Of a DNA stretch of 64,000 bases, positions 1-8,225 are shown one piece after another. The first letter of the stretch is position 1; every line of letters starts with the position of its first letter. The stretch lies in the NCBI RefSeq assembly GCF_000428865.1, contig NZ_AUAT01000011.1, positions 1 to 64,000 on the forward strand, read 5' to 3'. A program made the translations under genes and the position numbers. Below the pieces are notes generated by a model. That model searched no databases, was not told where the DNA came from, and saw only the letters and a program-made list of their open reading frames with translations. Origin of the DNA: Eremococcus coleocola DSM 15696 (GTDB lineage Bacteria; Bacillota; Bacilli; Lactobacillales; Aerococcaceae).

Positions 1-145
1 CCCGCTCAAGGGTAGGTTTCCCACGTGTTACTCACCCGTCCGCCACTCACGTTAAGAGAACAAGTTCTCCGTCAGTGCGTTCGACTTGCATGTATTAGGC
101 ACGCCGCCAGCGTTCGTCCTGAGCCAGGATCAAACTCTCATGAAA
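1..145 (-). rRNA. rrs: 16S ribosomal RNA, 5' end (partial)
   Basis: The reverse complement carries the universal 16S 5' block (AGAGTTTGATCC at 138-127, then TGGCTCAGGACGAACGCTGG and the V1 region). The mature 5' end is placed about seven bases upstream of the AGAGTTTGATC block, near 145. The gene runs off the left edge. The V1/V2 sequence is of Lactobacillales type; I do not assign a genus from it. Confidence 0.97.
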
Positions 146-339
146 GTTAATTTCATAAGCCTAATTGACTCATTTAAATACTAGCTAATTATGATTTTAT
201 ACTGATCATACACAGTTTGTCTCGAATTTAATATTCGGGTTGTTCGTTTATACGAACCCCTTACACAAATTGGTGTTTGTCTTTGTTCAGTTTTCAATGA
301 GCTTTCGTTGTCTTTTGTTTTTCAAGCGACAACCTCTAT

Positions 340-368
340 ACTTTAACAGAGGATTAAATCAATGTCAA
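340..368 (-). promoter_or_regulatory. rrn proximal promoter candidate
   Basis: On the minus strand: TTGACA at 368-363, 17-nt spacer, TAAAGT at 345-340. It is about 190 nt upstream of the 16S 5' end. The -35 is perfect and the -10 weak. Confidence 0.5.
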
Positions 369-434
369 GCATTTTTTAATTTCTTTTAAAGTTTTTTTCA
401 GCTGTTCGTCTTTTATGTCGTAACAGCATAAATT

Positions 435-463
435 ATAATATCATCTGTCAGTTAAGATGTCAA
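435..463 (-). promoter_or_regulatory. rrn middle promoter candidate
   Basis: On the minus strand: TTGACA at 463-458, 17-nt spacer, TATTAT at 440-435, with an overlapping TATAAT at 437-432. This is the strongest of the three candidates, and its -35 lies exactly 95 bp upstream of the proximal one. Confidence 0.6.
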
Positions 464-527
464 CTAAAACTTTACTTATTTTTAAGTTTTTTATTTCAGC
501 TATTTGTCTTTACTGACAACAGATAGT

Positions 528-557
528 ATCTTATCACCTTTACTTAGGCTGAGTCAA
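528..557 (-). promoter_or_regulatory. rrn distal promoter candidate
   Basis: On the minus strand: TTGACT at 557-552, 18-nt spacer, TAAGAT at 533-528 preceded by TGA (extended -10). Its -35 is 94 bp upstream of the middle one, matching the repeat period. Confidence 0.4.
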
Positions 558-615
558 CACTTTTTTTCATATTTTTTAGGATTGCCTAGAATTTAGGGTT
601 CTGGGACAAAATAAG

Positions 616-650
616 AAACCCGAACTGACTCTCAAATCAGATTCGGGTTT
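616..650 (-). terminator. Terminator after pgi
   Basis: Stem AAACCCGAA with an adjoining CTGA/TCAG pair and an 8-nt loop; the right arm is TTCGGGTTT. On the minus strand it is followed by a T-rich stretch. It separates pgi from the downstream rrn promoters. Confidence 0.75.
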
Positions 651-674
651 TCTAAAAAGTTTATATTTACTTGC

Positions 675-2021
675 TTATTTTAAGCGATCATTTAATTCTT
701 TACTTAAATCTTCATAACCAGGTTTACCGAGTAAAGCAAACATATTAGATTTGTAAGCTTCAACACCAGGTTGGTTAAATGGATTAACCCCATTTAAATA
801 ACCAGAGATACCTACTGCAATTTCAAAGAAGTAGATTAAATGTCCTAATGACCGTTCATCCATGGCTGGAATAGTCACAACTAAGTTAGGGACTTGACCA
901 TCTGTATGAGCAAGTAAGGTGCCGTGGAAGGCTTTGTCATTAACATAGTCCATGGTTTTACCTTCTAAATAAGCAAGTCCATCTAGGTTTTCGTTTAAAC
1001 TAGGAACTGTAATTTCATGACGAGGAGCGGTTACTTTTATAACCGTTTCGAATATGTTCCGTTTGCCATCTTGAATAGTTTGACCAATCGAATGCAAATC
1101 GGTTGAGAAGTTAGCACTTGAAGGATAGATTCCCTTTTGATCTTTCCCTTCAGACTCACCAAATAATTGTTTCCACCATTCACCAAAATATTGCATGCTT
1201 GGTTCATAGTTTACAAGAATTTCTATATCTTTTCCTTTGCGGTGGAGAATATTCCGAGCTACCGCGTATTGATAAGCTTCATTCTTTTCCAAATTAGAAT
1301 CAGCATAAGCGGCTTGAGCTTCTTTAGCTCCTTGCATCAAGGCATCAATATCATTTCCTGCAACAGCAATCGGTAATAAACCAACTGCCGTTAGGACGGT
1401 AAACCGTCCACCAATTCCATCTGGAATTGTAAAGGTTTGATAACCTTCTTTATCTGCTTCTGACTTAAGTGCCCCTCTAGCTTTATCTGTAGTAGCATAA
1501 ATCCGTTTTTTGGCTTCTTCTGGACCATATTTTTCTACCAATTTTTCTTTCAAAATACGGAATGCAATCGCTGGTTCAGTCGTAGTACCAGATTTAGAAA
1601 TAATATTTACAGAAAAGTCACGATCCCCAATTAAATCTAATAGGTCATATAAATAAGAAGAAGAAATTGAATTACCTGCGAAAACAACTTGAGGATTCCC
1701 CTTGCTTCCCTTCTTAATATTGTAGAAAGAATCATTCAAAAATTCAATGGCAGCACGGGCACCTAAATAAGAACCACCGATTCCTACAACTACTAGTATG
1801 TCTGAATTTTGACGAATCGTTTCTGCCGCTGATTTAATACGACTGTATTCATCCTTATCATAGGTAGTTGGCCATTCAATCCAATCAATAAAATCAGAGC
1901 CTGCTCCTGTTCCTTGACGCAATTGTTGGTCAGCTAAATCCACATAGGCTTGTAATTGTTGGAACTCATGATCTGCAAAATAAGATTGTGCGCTTGATTT
2001 GTCAAATTTAATGTGGTTCAT
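675..2021 (-). CDS. pgi: Glucose-6-phosphate isomerase
   Basis: Interconverts glucose 6-phosphate and fructose 6-phosphate in the cytoplasm, the second step of glycolysis. The 448 residues match the short bacterial family. Visible motifs are the phosphate-sugar loop [10 protein letters not shown] (80-89), [10 protein letters not shown] (141-150) and the C-terminal [12 protein letters not shown] region. An AAAGGAGAA ribosome site precedes the ATG at 2021, which overlaps the stop of the S1-domain gene upstream as ATGA, so the two are probably translationally coupled. It is the last gene of a ppiB-cvfD-pgi run that ends at the hairpin at 616-650. Confidence 0.97.
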   Translation of the reverse strand: MNHIKFDKSSAQSYFADHEFQQLQAYVDLADQQLRQGTGAGSDFIDWIEWPTTYDKDEYSRIKSAAETIRQNSDILVVVGIGGSYLGARAAIEFLNDSFYNIKKGSKGNPQVVFAGNSISSSYLYDLLDLIGDRDFSVNIISKSGTTTEPAIAFRILKEKLVEKYGPEEAKKRIYATTDKARGALKSEADKEGYQTFTIPDGIGGRFTVLTAVGLLPIAVAGNDIDALMQGAKEAQAAYADSNLEKNEAYQYAVARNILHRKGKDIEILVNYEPSMQYFGEWWKQLFGESEGKDQKGIYPSSANFSTDLHSIGQTIQDGKRNIFETVIKVTAPRHEITVPSLNENLDGLAYLEGKTMDYVNDKAFHGTLLAHTDGQVPNLVVTIPAMDERSLGHLIYFFEIAVGISGYLNGVNPFNQPGVEAYKSNMFALLGKPGYEDLSKELNDRLK

Positions 2022-2428
2022 TGATTATTCTCCTTTTTACTTATATTAAATCGATTTGTTTCCGCATCGTGTAAACCTTCAGCAATCCATTGAGGCATTA
2101 ACTTATCAATACTTTCAAAACCAATATCCGGACCCTTAGAACGTCGCTTCTTATGAAATCGGGCCGGAAACGGAGGTGTATTAAGGGAGTGAAGTACACG
2201 TATAGATAATGAAACCTGTTGGGTATACTCATCGATATCGATAATCATCACTTTTACTTCTTGTCCTAATTTGAATTCTTCTTCTAAATTTGATACGAAG
2301 CCATGGCGACATTCGGAAATGTGAACTAAGCCTTGTTTTGTTTCATCTAATTGAACAAAAACACCATAATCTTGAATACCGGAAATCGTTCCCGTTAAGA
2401 CATCGCCAATCGCTAATTGTTCACCCAT
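2018..2428 (-). CDS. cvfD: S1 domain RNA-binding protein (CvfD/YugI, general stress protein 13 family)
   Basis: 136 residues. A single S1/OB-fold RNA-binding domain fills residues 5-77 ([22 protein letters not shown] and VSLSIR are typical strands). The C-terminal tail is basic and then polar. Members of this family bind RNA and associate with ribosomes or act as post-transcriptional regulators in Firmicutes. It lies 15 bp downstream of ppiB and overlaps pgi by 4 nt. The family assignment is firm; the specific role is inferred from homologues. Confidence 0.85.
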   Translation of the reverse strand: MGEQLAIGDVLTGTISGIQDYGVFVQLDETKQGLVHISECRHGFVSNLEEEFKLGQEVKVMIIDIDEYTQQVSLSIRVLHSLNTPPFPARFHKKRRSKGPDIGFESIDKLMPQWIAEGLHDAETNRFNISKKENNQ

Positions 2429-2443
2429 ATAATCACCTATTTT

Positions 2444-3031
2444 CTATGCAAAAACCTCAATAGATTCTATCACAACATCTTCTAAAGGTTTGTCTTGATG
2501 ATTTCGTTGAACATTTTGAATTTCTTCTACGACATCCATACCAGCAACCACTTGACCAAAAACAGTATGTTTATGATCAAGCCATGGAGTACCGCCATTA
2601 TCTAAATAGGCTTGAATAATCTCCTCAGGGTAACCAGCGGCTGTCATTTGACCTGCGATTTGGCCTGGTACGTTCTTAGCAGATACAATAAAGAATTGAC
2701 TTCCATTCGTATTTGGTCCAGCATTAGCCATTGATAAGGCACCATATAAATTGAATAAGTCCATGGAGAATTCATCCTCGAAAGAATGGCCATAGATGCT
2801 TTGGCCACCCATGCCAGTTCCGCTTGGGTCTCCCCCTTGAATCATAAATTCAGGAATCACACGGTGAAAAATTACTCCATCATAATATCCTTGTTTAGCG
2901 AGTTCTAAAAAGTTTTTTACAGTCTTTGGTGCTTGTTCTTCAAACAAAATCATAGCTATATCACCATGGTTAGTATGCATGATGACATCTTTTTTACCTT
3001 CGTTTAAATTTAATTGTGGATAATTTGTCAT
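2444..3031 (-). CDS. ppiB: Peptidyl-prolyl cis-trans isomerase, cyclophilin type
   Basis: Catalyses prolyl isomerisation during protein folding. The 195-residue protein has the active-site segments [30 protein letters not shown] and [12 protein letters not shown], which correspond to the catalytic Arg, the Gln/Phe pocket and the cyclosporin-site Trp. There is no signal peptide or lipobox, so it is cytoplasmic. An insertion around residues 125-150 ([20 protein letters not shown]) makes it slightly longer than minimal PpiB. It is the first gene of the ppiB-cvfD-pgi run. Confidence 0.95.
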   Translation of the reverse strand: MTNYPQLNLNEGKKDVIMHTNHGDIAMILFEEQAPKTVKNFLELAKQGYYDGVIFHRVIPEFMIQGGDPSGTGMGGQSIYGHSFEDEFSMDLFNLYGALSMANAGPNTNGSQFFIVSAKNVPGQIAGQMTAAGYPEEIIQAYLDNGGTPWLDHKHTVFGQVVAGMDVVEEIQNVQRNHQDKPLEDVVIESIEVFA

Positions 3032-3063
3032 GTCAACCCTCTTTCTAAGTATTTACTAGTCAT

Positions 3064-3091
3064 ATCTTACCACTTTTAAGCCTTCAAACAA
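3064..3091 (-). promoter_or_regulatory. Weak promoter candidate for ppiB
   Basis: On the minus strand: TTGTTT at 3091-3086, 16-nt spacer, TAAGAT at 3069-3064, about 33 nt before the ppiB ATG. Consensus match is modest. Confidence 0.3.
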
Positions 3092-3117
3092 ATAATAATG
3101 TAATTCGCAGTATTTTT

Positions 3118-3126
3118 TGTTACAAT
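3118..3126 (+). promoter_or_regulatory. Extended -10 candidate for the PAP2-fnr-pgpA genes
   Basis: TGT followed by TACAAT (3121-3126), an extended -10 element, 40 nt upstream of the ATG at 3166. No good -35 is visible. Confidence 0.3.
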
Positions 3127-3165
3127 TAGATGTGTTAACACCTACGATAGAAGGAGATTATTACA

Positions 3166-3663
3166 ATGAATATGGTCTTGCTTACCTCCTTAGCAGCAAT
3201 TTTGCTAGCTCAGCTCATTAAATATCCAATCGCAGCGATTTTCAATAAAAGAGCTGCTAAAATAAATATCATTACTTCAACCGGTGGCATGCCATCTTCT
3301 CATTCGGCAGCTGTATCTAGCTTGATTTCTGCCCTAATTTTTGAATATGGGTTTGCTTCCCCTTATGTAGCAATTGCTACCGTTTTTGGGGTTATCATCA
3401 TGTTTGACTCAATGGGAGTTCGGCGTCAGAGTGGTGAACAAGGAGTTGTGTTAGATATCTTAGCGCGACACCACCAACACATTTTAGAAAAAGAAGAAAA
3501 ACCACGAAAAGAAACCTCAGTCAATCCGATTGATTTAACTAATTCATTAATTAATTATGACCAAATGGTGATCAAACGTTACATGGGACATACACCGAGT
3601 GAAGTTATTGCCGGTATTATCTTCGGTGCCTTAGTTGCGGTCCTATTCCGAAGTTTTCTATAG
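3166..3663 (+). CDS. Divergent PAP2 family membrane protein (DUF212, YuiD-like)
   Basis: 165 residues with about four hydrophobic segments. The family signatures are STGGMPSSHSAAV (residues 42-54, resembling the PAP2 phosphatase SxxxH motif) and GHTPSEVIAGIIFG near the C-terminus. YuiD-like proteins are thought to be membrane phosphatases, but the substrate is not established. AGAAGGAG precedes the ATG. It is followed at short distance by the ferredoxin-NADP reductase gene, in the same direction. Confidence 0.85.
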   Translation: MNMVLLTSLAAILLAQLIKYPIAAIFNKRAAKINIITSTGGMPSSHSAAVSSLISALIFEYGFASPYVAIATVFGVIIMFDSMGVRRQSGEQGVVLDILARHHQHILEKEEKPRKETSVNPIDLTNSLINYDQMVIKRYMGHTPSEVIAGIIFGALVAVLFRSFL

Positions 3664-3689
3664 TCAATTACCACTCAAGGAGGACCGTT

Positions 3690-4691
3690 TTGCAGAAAGA
3701 CACAAGCATAAAAGACATCTATGATATTACCATTATTGGTGGAGGCCCGGTGGGACTATTTACCGCTTATTATGCTGGCCTTAGAGGTGCCAAAACTAAA
3801 CTCATTGAAAGTTTAGAAGAATTGGGCGGCCAAACACTTCATCTCTATTCAAGCAAGCAAATTAAAGATATTCCTGCAATTCCAGTCATCTCAGGAACCC
3901 ATCTAAGCCAACAATTGATCCAACAAGCCATGACTTATCAACCGACCATTTGCTGTCATGAAACAATTGAATTGTTAATTGAAGCAAATGAGGAACACCC
4001 ATATATTCAACTAGTGAGTCAAAAGCAAGCTCACTATACAAAAACAGTTATCTTAGCTACAGGCAATGGGGCTTTCAATCCCCGTCCCCTCCCTTTTGAC
4101 TATGATCAAGGAATTGAGGGTCAAAGCCTCCACTACTTTGCTGATGATTTAGCTATTTTCAAGGATAAGCGTGTGGCCATTACCGGGGGTGGTGACTCTG
4201 CCTTGGATTGGGCCTTAACTCTAGAACCTATTGCAGAAGAGGTCAATTTAATCCACCGACGGAAACGGTTTAGGGGGCATGAGGCTTCTGTAGAGGCATT
4301 AAATAAATCTAACGTTCATCAATTTACCCCTTATATTCCAGTTGAAATCAAGAACCAAGGCAGCCAAATAAAAGAATTAGTCATTAATGAAGGTCGTACA
4401 GATAATTATATTCATTTAGCAATTGATCATTTGATTGTTGCCTTTGGTTTTACTTCCTCAATCGAGGCCCTAAAAGCTTGGGGCTTAGACTTTGAACGTA
4501 ACGCCATTGCTGTTTCTTACCGCATGGAAACCTCATTAGCCGGAGTTTTTGCAGTCGGTGACTGCGTTTATTATCCAGGCAAAACAAAACTCATTGCAAC
4601 TGGCTTTGGTGAAGCCCCTATGGCAGTTAACTCAGCCTTAATATATATTGATCCAGAAGCAAATACCGCCCCACTTCACTCCAACCATTGA
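3690..4691 (+). CDS. Ferredoxin/flavodoxin--NADP reductase, thioredoxin reductase-like (YumC type)
   Basis: 333 residues. Rossmann FAD motif IIGGGPVGLFTAYYAG (14-30), NADP motif ITGGGDSALDWAL (about 163-175), and C-terminal AVGDCVYYPGKTKLIATGFGEAP. There is no CxxC redox pair, which separates it from thioredoxin reductase and fits the type 2 ferredoxin-NADP reductases. It probably supplies electrons to ferredoxin or flavodoxin. The start is TTG at 3690, fixed by a strong AAGGAGG at 3677-3683 six bases upstream. Confidence 0.9.
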   Translation: MQKDTSIKDIYDITIIGGGPVGLFTAYYAGLRGAKTKLIESLEELGGQTLHLYSSKQIKDIPAIPVISGTHLSQQLIQQAMTYQPTICCHETIELLIEANEEHPYIQLVSQKQAHYTKTVILATGNGAFNPRPLPFDYDQGIEGQSLHYFADDLAIFKDKRVAITGGGDSALDWALTLEPIAEEVNLIHRRKRFRGHEASVEALNKSNVHQFTPYIPVEIKNQGSQIKELVINEGRTDNYIHLAIDHLIVAFGFTSSIEALKAWGLDFERNAIAVSYRMETSLAGVFAVGDCVYYPGKTKLIATGFGEAPMAVNSALIYIDPEANTAPLHSNH

Positions 4692-4718
4692 GCAAGTAAA
4701 ATAGAAAGTGTGATTCAC

Positions 4719-5249
4719 ATGGTAGATAAACATAAAATTATTAAAGACTCTGTCCTACAACAAAAAGCCTATGATCTCTTAGAATTAAGAGGAGTTAAAA
4801 TTGAAGACATCGCCGATATCGTTTTTGACCTACAAAAAGATTATGTACCTGGTTTAGATAAATATGAATGTATTGAAAATATCCAAGCGGTAATACGTAA
4901 ACGAGAGGTTCAAAACGCAATCATTACCGGCATCGAAATCGATATGGCAGCTGAACAAGGTGTTTTTTCACCTGAATTGACTGACCTCCTCATGCGGGAC
5001 GAAGGTCTCTATGGTATTGATGAAATCAATGTACTTTCAATCGTCAATGTTTATGGGTCTATTGGTCTAACTAATTTTGGTTATGTTGATAAGTTAAAAC
5101 CTGGAATCATTGGTGAACTAAATGACAAAAAAGGGACATCTTGTAATACCTTTATCGATGATATTGTCGGAGCTATCGCTGCCGCTGCAGCTAGCCGGAT
5201 TGCTCATGCTCAACCCGCCAAAAATTTAGATCATTCCTACCTAGATTAG
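4719..5249 (+). CDS. Phosphatidylglycerophosphatase A family protein (YutG-like)
   Basis: About 176 residues of the PgpA/YutG family, seen in the pattern AYDLLELRGV, IADIVFDLQ, GxSCNTFIDDIVGAIAAA. The family dephosphorylates phosphatidylglycerol phosphate in phospholipid synthesis; the Gram-positive YutG branch is less well tested. A GTG at 4710 is possible, but GAAAGTG at 4704-4710 is well placed as the ribosome site for the ATG at 4719, so I prefer that start. It lies 27 bp after the reductase gene and ends before a strong terminator. Confidence 0.8.
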   Translation: MVDKHKIIKDSVLQQKAYDLLELRGVKIEDIADIVFDLQKDYVPGLDKYECIENIQAVIRKREVQNAIITGIEIDMAAEQGVFSPELTDLLMRDEGLYGIDEINVLSIVNVYGSIGLTNFGYVDKLKPGIIGELNDKKGTSCNTFIDDIVGAIAAAAASRIAHAQPAKNLDHSYLD

Positions 5250-5309
5250 GCAAGAAGTGAAAATAGCTCGAGTTAGCGAAAAAAGCAAGTATAGAATCAA
5301 AAATAAGCT

Positions 5310-5353
5310 GAGCTTAAGAAGAAGTAAGACTTAACCTCTTCTGGGCTCTTTTT
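5310..5353 (+). terminator. Terminator after the pgpA-like gene
   Basis: A roughly 18-bp imperfect stem (GAGC...AAGAAGA paired with TCTTCT...GCTC, including G-U pairs) at 5310-5348, followed by five Ts (5349-5353). It lies only 42 bp before the next start codon, so the following gene needs its own promoter or read-through. Confidence 0.75.
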
Positions 5354-5394
5354 ATGTAGCAAATTTGCGCCTCAGCTCAAGGAGGGATGAACAG

Positions 5395-5922
5395 ATGGAA
5401 AGAAGATTTAGTCCTAATTATTTAAGCTTAAGTCCGGGTGAAGATGATAAAAAATGGGTGGCCGAAATTACTGGTCCTGACCCTAATTTCCGATTTAAAA
5501 GAGTTTTCTTACCTGAATTTGAACCGGGTCTCTATGAAATCCATGATGGTCTCTATCAAATCCATGGCCTCCATCCTGGCATCACCCCCTTTAAAAAAGA
5601 ATATTGCATGGTCAACCGTGGTCATATGGAACGACGAGTTCCTTATGGTTCAGTAATCGAAGCCCTACCTTATATTCAAGCTTATGAACCTCAAAGGCAG
5701 GAAAGGATTCGTGAGCAAATTACTTATATCTTAAATCAAATCAAAAAAGAACTAGACCATGAACTAGTCAATGAGGATATCTCTTACATGCAAGAAAATT
5801 TACAAGACCTCAATGATTCACAAGTCCTAACTGAGACTTTAAGCCAACTTCTTAAACGCAAAGACTCAATGATTAAACAATATCAACAAAGACTCAAGAA
5901 TTATCATCATTACTGGGACTAA
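5395..5922 (+). CDS. Protein of unknown function
   Basis: 175 residues; I do not recognise the family. AAGGAGG at 5379-5385 fixes the ATG at 5395 rather than the in-frame TTG at 5365. The first half looks globular, with an aromatic- and Gly/Pro-rich stretch (GLYEIHDGLYQIHGLHPG) and a Cys-containing segment (KEYCMVNRGHMERRVPYGS). The second half (about 95-175) is strongly helical and charged, with a coiled-coil look. No signal peptide or membrane segment is present, so it is probably cytoplasmic. The strong ribosome site and normal codon use argue that it is real. Confidence 0.7.
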   Translation: MERRFSPNYLSLSPGEDDKKWVAEITGPDPNFRFKRVFLPEFEPGLYEIHDGLYQIHGLHPGITPFKKEYCMVNRGHMERRVPYGSVIEALPYIQAYEPQRQERIREQITYILNQIKKELDHELVNEDISYMQENLQDLNDSQVLTETLSQLLKRKDSMIKQYQQRLKNYHHYWD

Positions 5923-5965
5923 GACGCAACTTTTTCCTAATTCCTTGCTCTTAGTATAATAAAAC

Positions 5966-6035
5966 AGGCATTTCCTTTAAAAACTCGCTCTAACCCTAAG
6001 CAATCATTAGGAAGAACAGTTAAAAGGAAATGCCT
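5966..6035. terminator. Convergent bidirectional terminator
   Basis: AGGCATTTCCTTT (from 5967) pairs with AAAGGAAATGCCT (ending 6035). A smaller CCTAA/TTAGG hairpin lies inside the loop. A T-rich tail follows on the plus strand and AAAA precedes the stem. It sits between the plus gene ending at 5922 and the minus gene ending at 6078. Confidence 0.65.
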
Positions 6036-6077
6036 ATATTTTTATTTAGATACTTACTTTATAAGTCTAAGTTAGGT

Positions 6078-6719
6078 TCAACTTTTTCTTCTGCTTTTAA
6101 GCTTGGCTTGAATACGACTGGATATCAAGATTACTACCAATTCATACAATAAAATAATCCCCAAAAAGCAAAGTAAGAAAAAGGACTCTGGTAAGACATT
6201 AATAATTGGATCTTTGAGGGGGTCAAATTGCCAATAATCATTGGCAAAAAACAACTTATGAAATGCTATAAACAAAGGTTCAAAACCTATTAGTGCAATA
6301 AACAATAAAAATAAGGGAGTCACAATAGCTAATTTTATTTGCGATTTAAACCAGGTTTTCTGTCTTCGTTTACGAATGACTTGGACCAGTTTAGGTAAAA
6401 TAAATAAACTGGCAATTGACATAGAAAAATTCCCCCACATCAGGCCCTTCACTTCTGCAAAATGTTGCATACCCTGACTTGAAGCTGAGAAATTTGGAAA
6501 AGTAAATTCGGTTTGGATAGGATTCAACAAATATTTCCACATACTTAGATAATTAGTTTGGAGATCTGCTTGGCTTAAGCCAACAATCTGATCCAGCTTA
6601 AAGATAGGAGTAATTAGCCAATAAATTACAGGTGAGAGTATGATCAAAAGCGTAAGAGCTAATGAAAAAGAGGTCAAAATTATCGAACCTAGAAATAAAT
6701 AACGTTTAGCTGGTGACAT
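6078..6719 (-). CDS. TIGR01906 family integral membrane protein
   Basis: About 213 residues with hydrophobic segments at roughly 5-32, 90-108, 123-145 and 180-200, and the family signature NDYWQFDPLKDPIINVLPESFF between the last two. The function is unknown. A start at 6734 is possible, but GGGAG at 6732-6728 is spaced 8 nt from the ATG at 6719, which overlaps the stop of the yutF-like gene as TAATG, so 6719 is preferred. This family commonly follows the NagD-like phosphatase in Bacilli, as here. The basic C-terminus (KLKSRRKS) is probably cytoplasmic. Confidence 0.82.
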   Translation of the reverse strand: MSPAKRYLFLGSIILTSFSLALTLLIILSPVIYWLITPIFKLDQIVGLSQADLQTNYLSMWKYLLNPIQTEFTFPNFSASSQGMQHFAEVKGLMWGNFSMSIASLFILPKLVQVIRKRRQKTWFKSQIKLAIVTPLFLLFIALIGFEPLFIAFHKLFFANDYWQFDPLKDPIINVLPESFFLLCFLGIILLYELVVILISSRIQAKLKSRRKS

Positions 6720-7492
6720 TAGCCTAACTCCCATTCTGATAAATCCTTAACAACATATGTTGGGGCTGGGTCTAACTGTTTCACTTCCCGGGCCTGAGTC
6801 ACACCGGTTAGTACTAATAGGGTATCTAAATTGGCTTGAATGCCAGCTTGAATATCCGTTTGATAATTATCACCAATTAGTAAAACATCGGCTTTATTTA
6901 AGCACAATCGTTTCACAGCACCTTCAATAATAGGAGCATGGGGTTTGCCAAACACAAGTGGTTGTAGACCACTGGCGAATGATAGAAAAGCAGTGATTGC
7001 ACCCGATGAAGGATAGAGCCCATTTTCGGTTGGAATTAATTGATCCGTATTGGTAACATAAAACTTAGCCCCATTTAAAAGCGCTTGGACAGCTTGGCCT
7101 AAACTTTCATAAGTTGCCGATTTATGGAGTCCTTGAACCAAGAAGTCAGCCTGATTAGTCTGATCAAGTTGAAAACCCGCCCTTTCTAATTGGTCCTTTA
7201 ATGCCTTTTCGCCAACCACATGGACTCGTTTCCCTTTTTCATTCACTTTTAAATAATCAATCAAGGCTTGGGGTGATGTATAGATCATATCTGGATTGAC
7301 CGGAATTTCATAGTACTGATTTAACATAGCTGCCACTTCTTCGGGCGTACGGGTAGCATTATTTGTGACAAATTGGAGTGGAACCTCTGAAGCAATAAGT
7401 TTTCTAACAAATGTTTCAGCTGTGGGGATCCGCTTTTTGCCAAAATAGACAGTGCCATCCAAATCAATTAAGTAACCTTTATAATGTTTCAC
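6719..7492 (-). CDS. HAD-superfamily IIA sugar phosphatase (TIGR01457, YutF/NagD-like)
   Basis: 257 residues. HAD motif I is LIDLDGTVYFGKK (8-20), with the second Asp two residues on. Motif II is FVTNNATRTPEE, and motifs III/IV are GKPHAPII and LLIGDNYQTDIQAG. The C2B-type cap matches class IIA phosphatases such as NagD, which dephosphorylate small sugar phosphates or nucleotides; the substrate here is not known. It sits 12 bp after yutD and overlaps the membrane-protein gene by 1 nt, in the yunD-yutD-yutF run. Confidence 0.9.
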   Translation of the reverse strand: MKHYKGYLIDLDGTVYFGKKRIPTAETFVRKLIASEVPLQFVTNNATRTPEEVAAMLNQYYEIPVNPDMIYTSPQALIDYLKVNEKGKRVHVVGEKALKDQLERAGFQLDQTNQADFLVQGLHKSATYESLGQAVQALLNGAKFYVTNTDQLIPTENGLYPSSGAITAFLSFASGLQPLVFGKPHAPIIEGAVKRLCLNKADVLLIGDNYQTDIQAGIQANLDTLLVLTGVTQAREVKQLDPAPTYVVKDLSEWELG

Positions 7493-7504
7493 TTGAACCT
7501 CTTC

Positions 7505-8221
7505 CTACATATTAGTCTTACGTTTAATCGTAAAAGCATTTTTTTGCTTCACCTTGACTTTTTCCTCAGCTTGCTGAGCTTGTTTTGGTGAGGCTTTGCT
7601 AAGCTGATCCCGTTTCTTATCTTGATCATGTTTTACTTTAAAATTATCTTTTCTTATTTTCTTTACTTTGGGATTGTTTGAATTATCTCGAGTATGGCGT
7701 GTATTTATTTGCCGCTGTTTAGGTCCCTCATTATTATTTTTTTTACCTGAAGAAGAATTCTTTTGTACGCGGGCAAGTTTTTGAGCACGTTGGCCCTTTG
7801 CTTGATCAAAGTCGTCCAAAGCTGATTCTTTAGCTAATACAAAGTAACGACAGCCAAAATTACAGAATTCTTTTAAATACTCATCCAAGAAAGAAATGCG
7901 CTGACTTGCTTTAGTTCGAGGCGCATTCAATTGATAAAAGCCTTTCAACCTTAACTGTTCATGCCCCCAGTCGCCGACAAGATAATCAAATTTTTCATAA
8001 TAATCCACATAACGTTGTTTAAAATCCTCTAGGTTAAAACCTTCTTTATAATCTTCAACCAAGCGGTAACTTTCATCCTCAATTAAAACCGTATCATGGC
8101 TTACTTGGCTAATATGGTTTCCATTTTCCAGTAAGGATGCTTGAACAGATTCTAACATCTCAGTAATCTGTTGCGAGACAGCTTGGTCTTTTTTGTTTTT
8201 ATCTTCTTTTTGTTTACTCAT
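7505..8221 (-). CDS. yutD: YutD family protein (DUF1027) with a long basic tail
   Basis: 238 residues. The conserved YutD domain covers about 40-135 (EDYKEGFNLEDFKQRYVDYYEKFDYLVGDWG, then LKGFY and FCNFGCRYFVLAKE). From about residue 140 to the end the protein is low-complexity and dominated by Lys, Gln, Asn and Arg, with no predicted fold. That tail is long for the family and would suit nucleic-acid contact, though this is inference only. The function of YutD is not established. It lies 4 bp downstream of the yunD-like gene. Confidence 0.85.
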   Translation of the reverse strand: MSKQKEDKNKKDQAVSQQITEMLESVQASLLENGNHISQVSHDTVLIEDESYRLVEDYKEGFNLEDFKQRYVDYYEKFDYLVGDWGHEQLRLKGFYQLNAPRTKASQRISFLDEYLKEFCNFGCRYFVLAKESALDDFDQAKGQRAQKLARVQKNSSSGKKNNNEGPKQRQINTRHTRDNSNNPKVKKIRKDNFKVKHDQDKKRDQLSKASPKQAQQAEEKVKVKQKNAFTIKRKTNM

Positions 8222-8225
8222 TTCT

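Larger units (their letters stand above)
146..600 (-). promoter_or_regulatory. rRNA operon promoter and leader region with repeated units
   Basis: There is no coding sequence between the 16S gene and pgi. Three degenerate units about 95-98 bp apart each contain a T-rich block followed by TTCAGCTGTTCGTCTTTT or a variant of it (plus-strand anchors near 292, 397 and 495). Each lies next to a -35/-10 pair for minus-strand transcription (listed separately). The leader also holds a small hairpin at 242-257 (GTTCG, 6-nt loop, CGAAC). Tandem P1/P2 promoters are usual for Firmicute rrn operons; a third unit is less usual. Confidence 0.65.

Noticed and set aside
4710-4718. GTG start for the PgpA-like gene
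   Set aside because: The only good ribosome site overlaps this GTG and is correctly spaced for the ATG at 4719.
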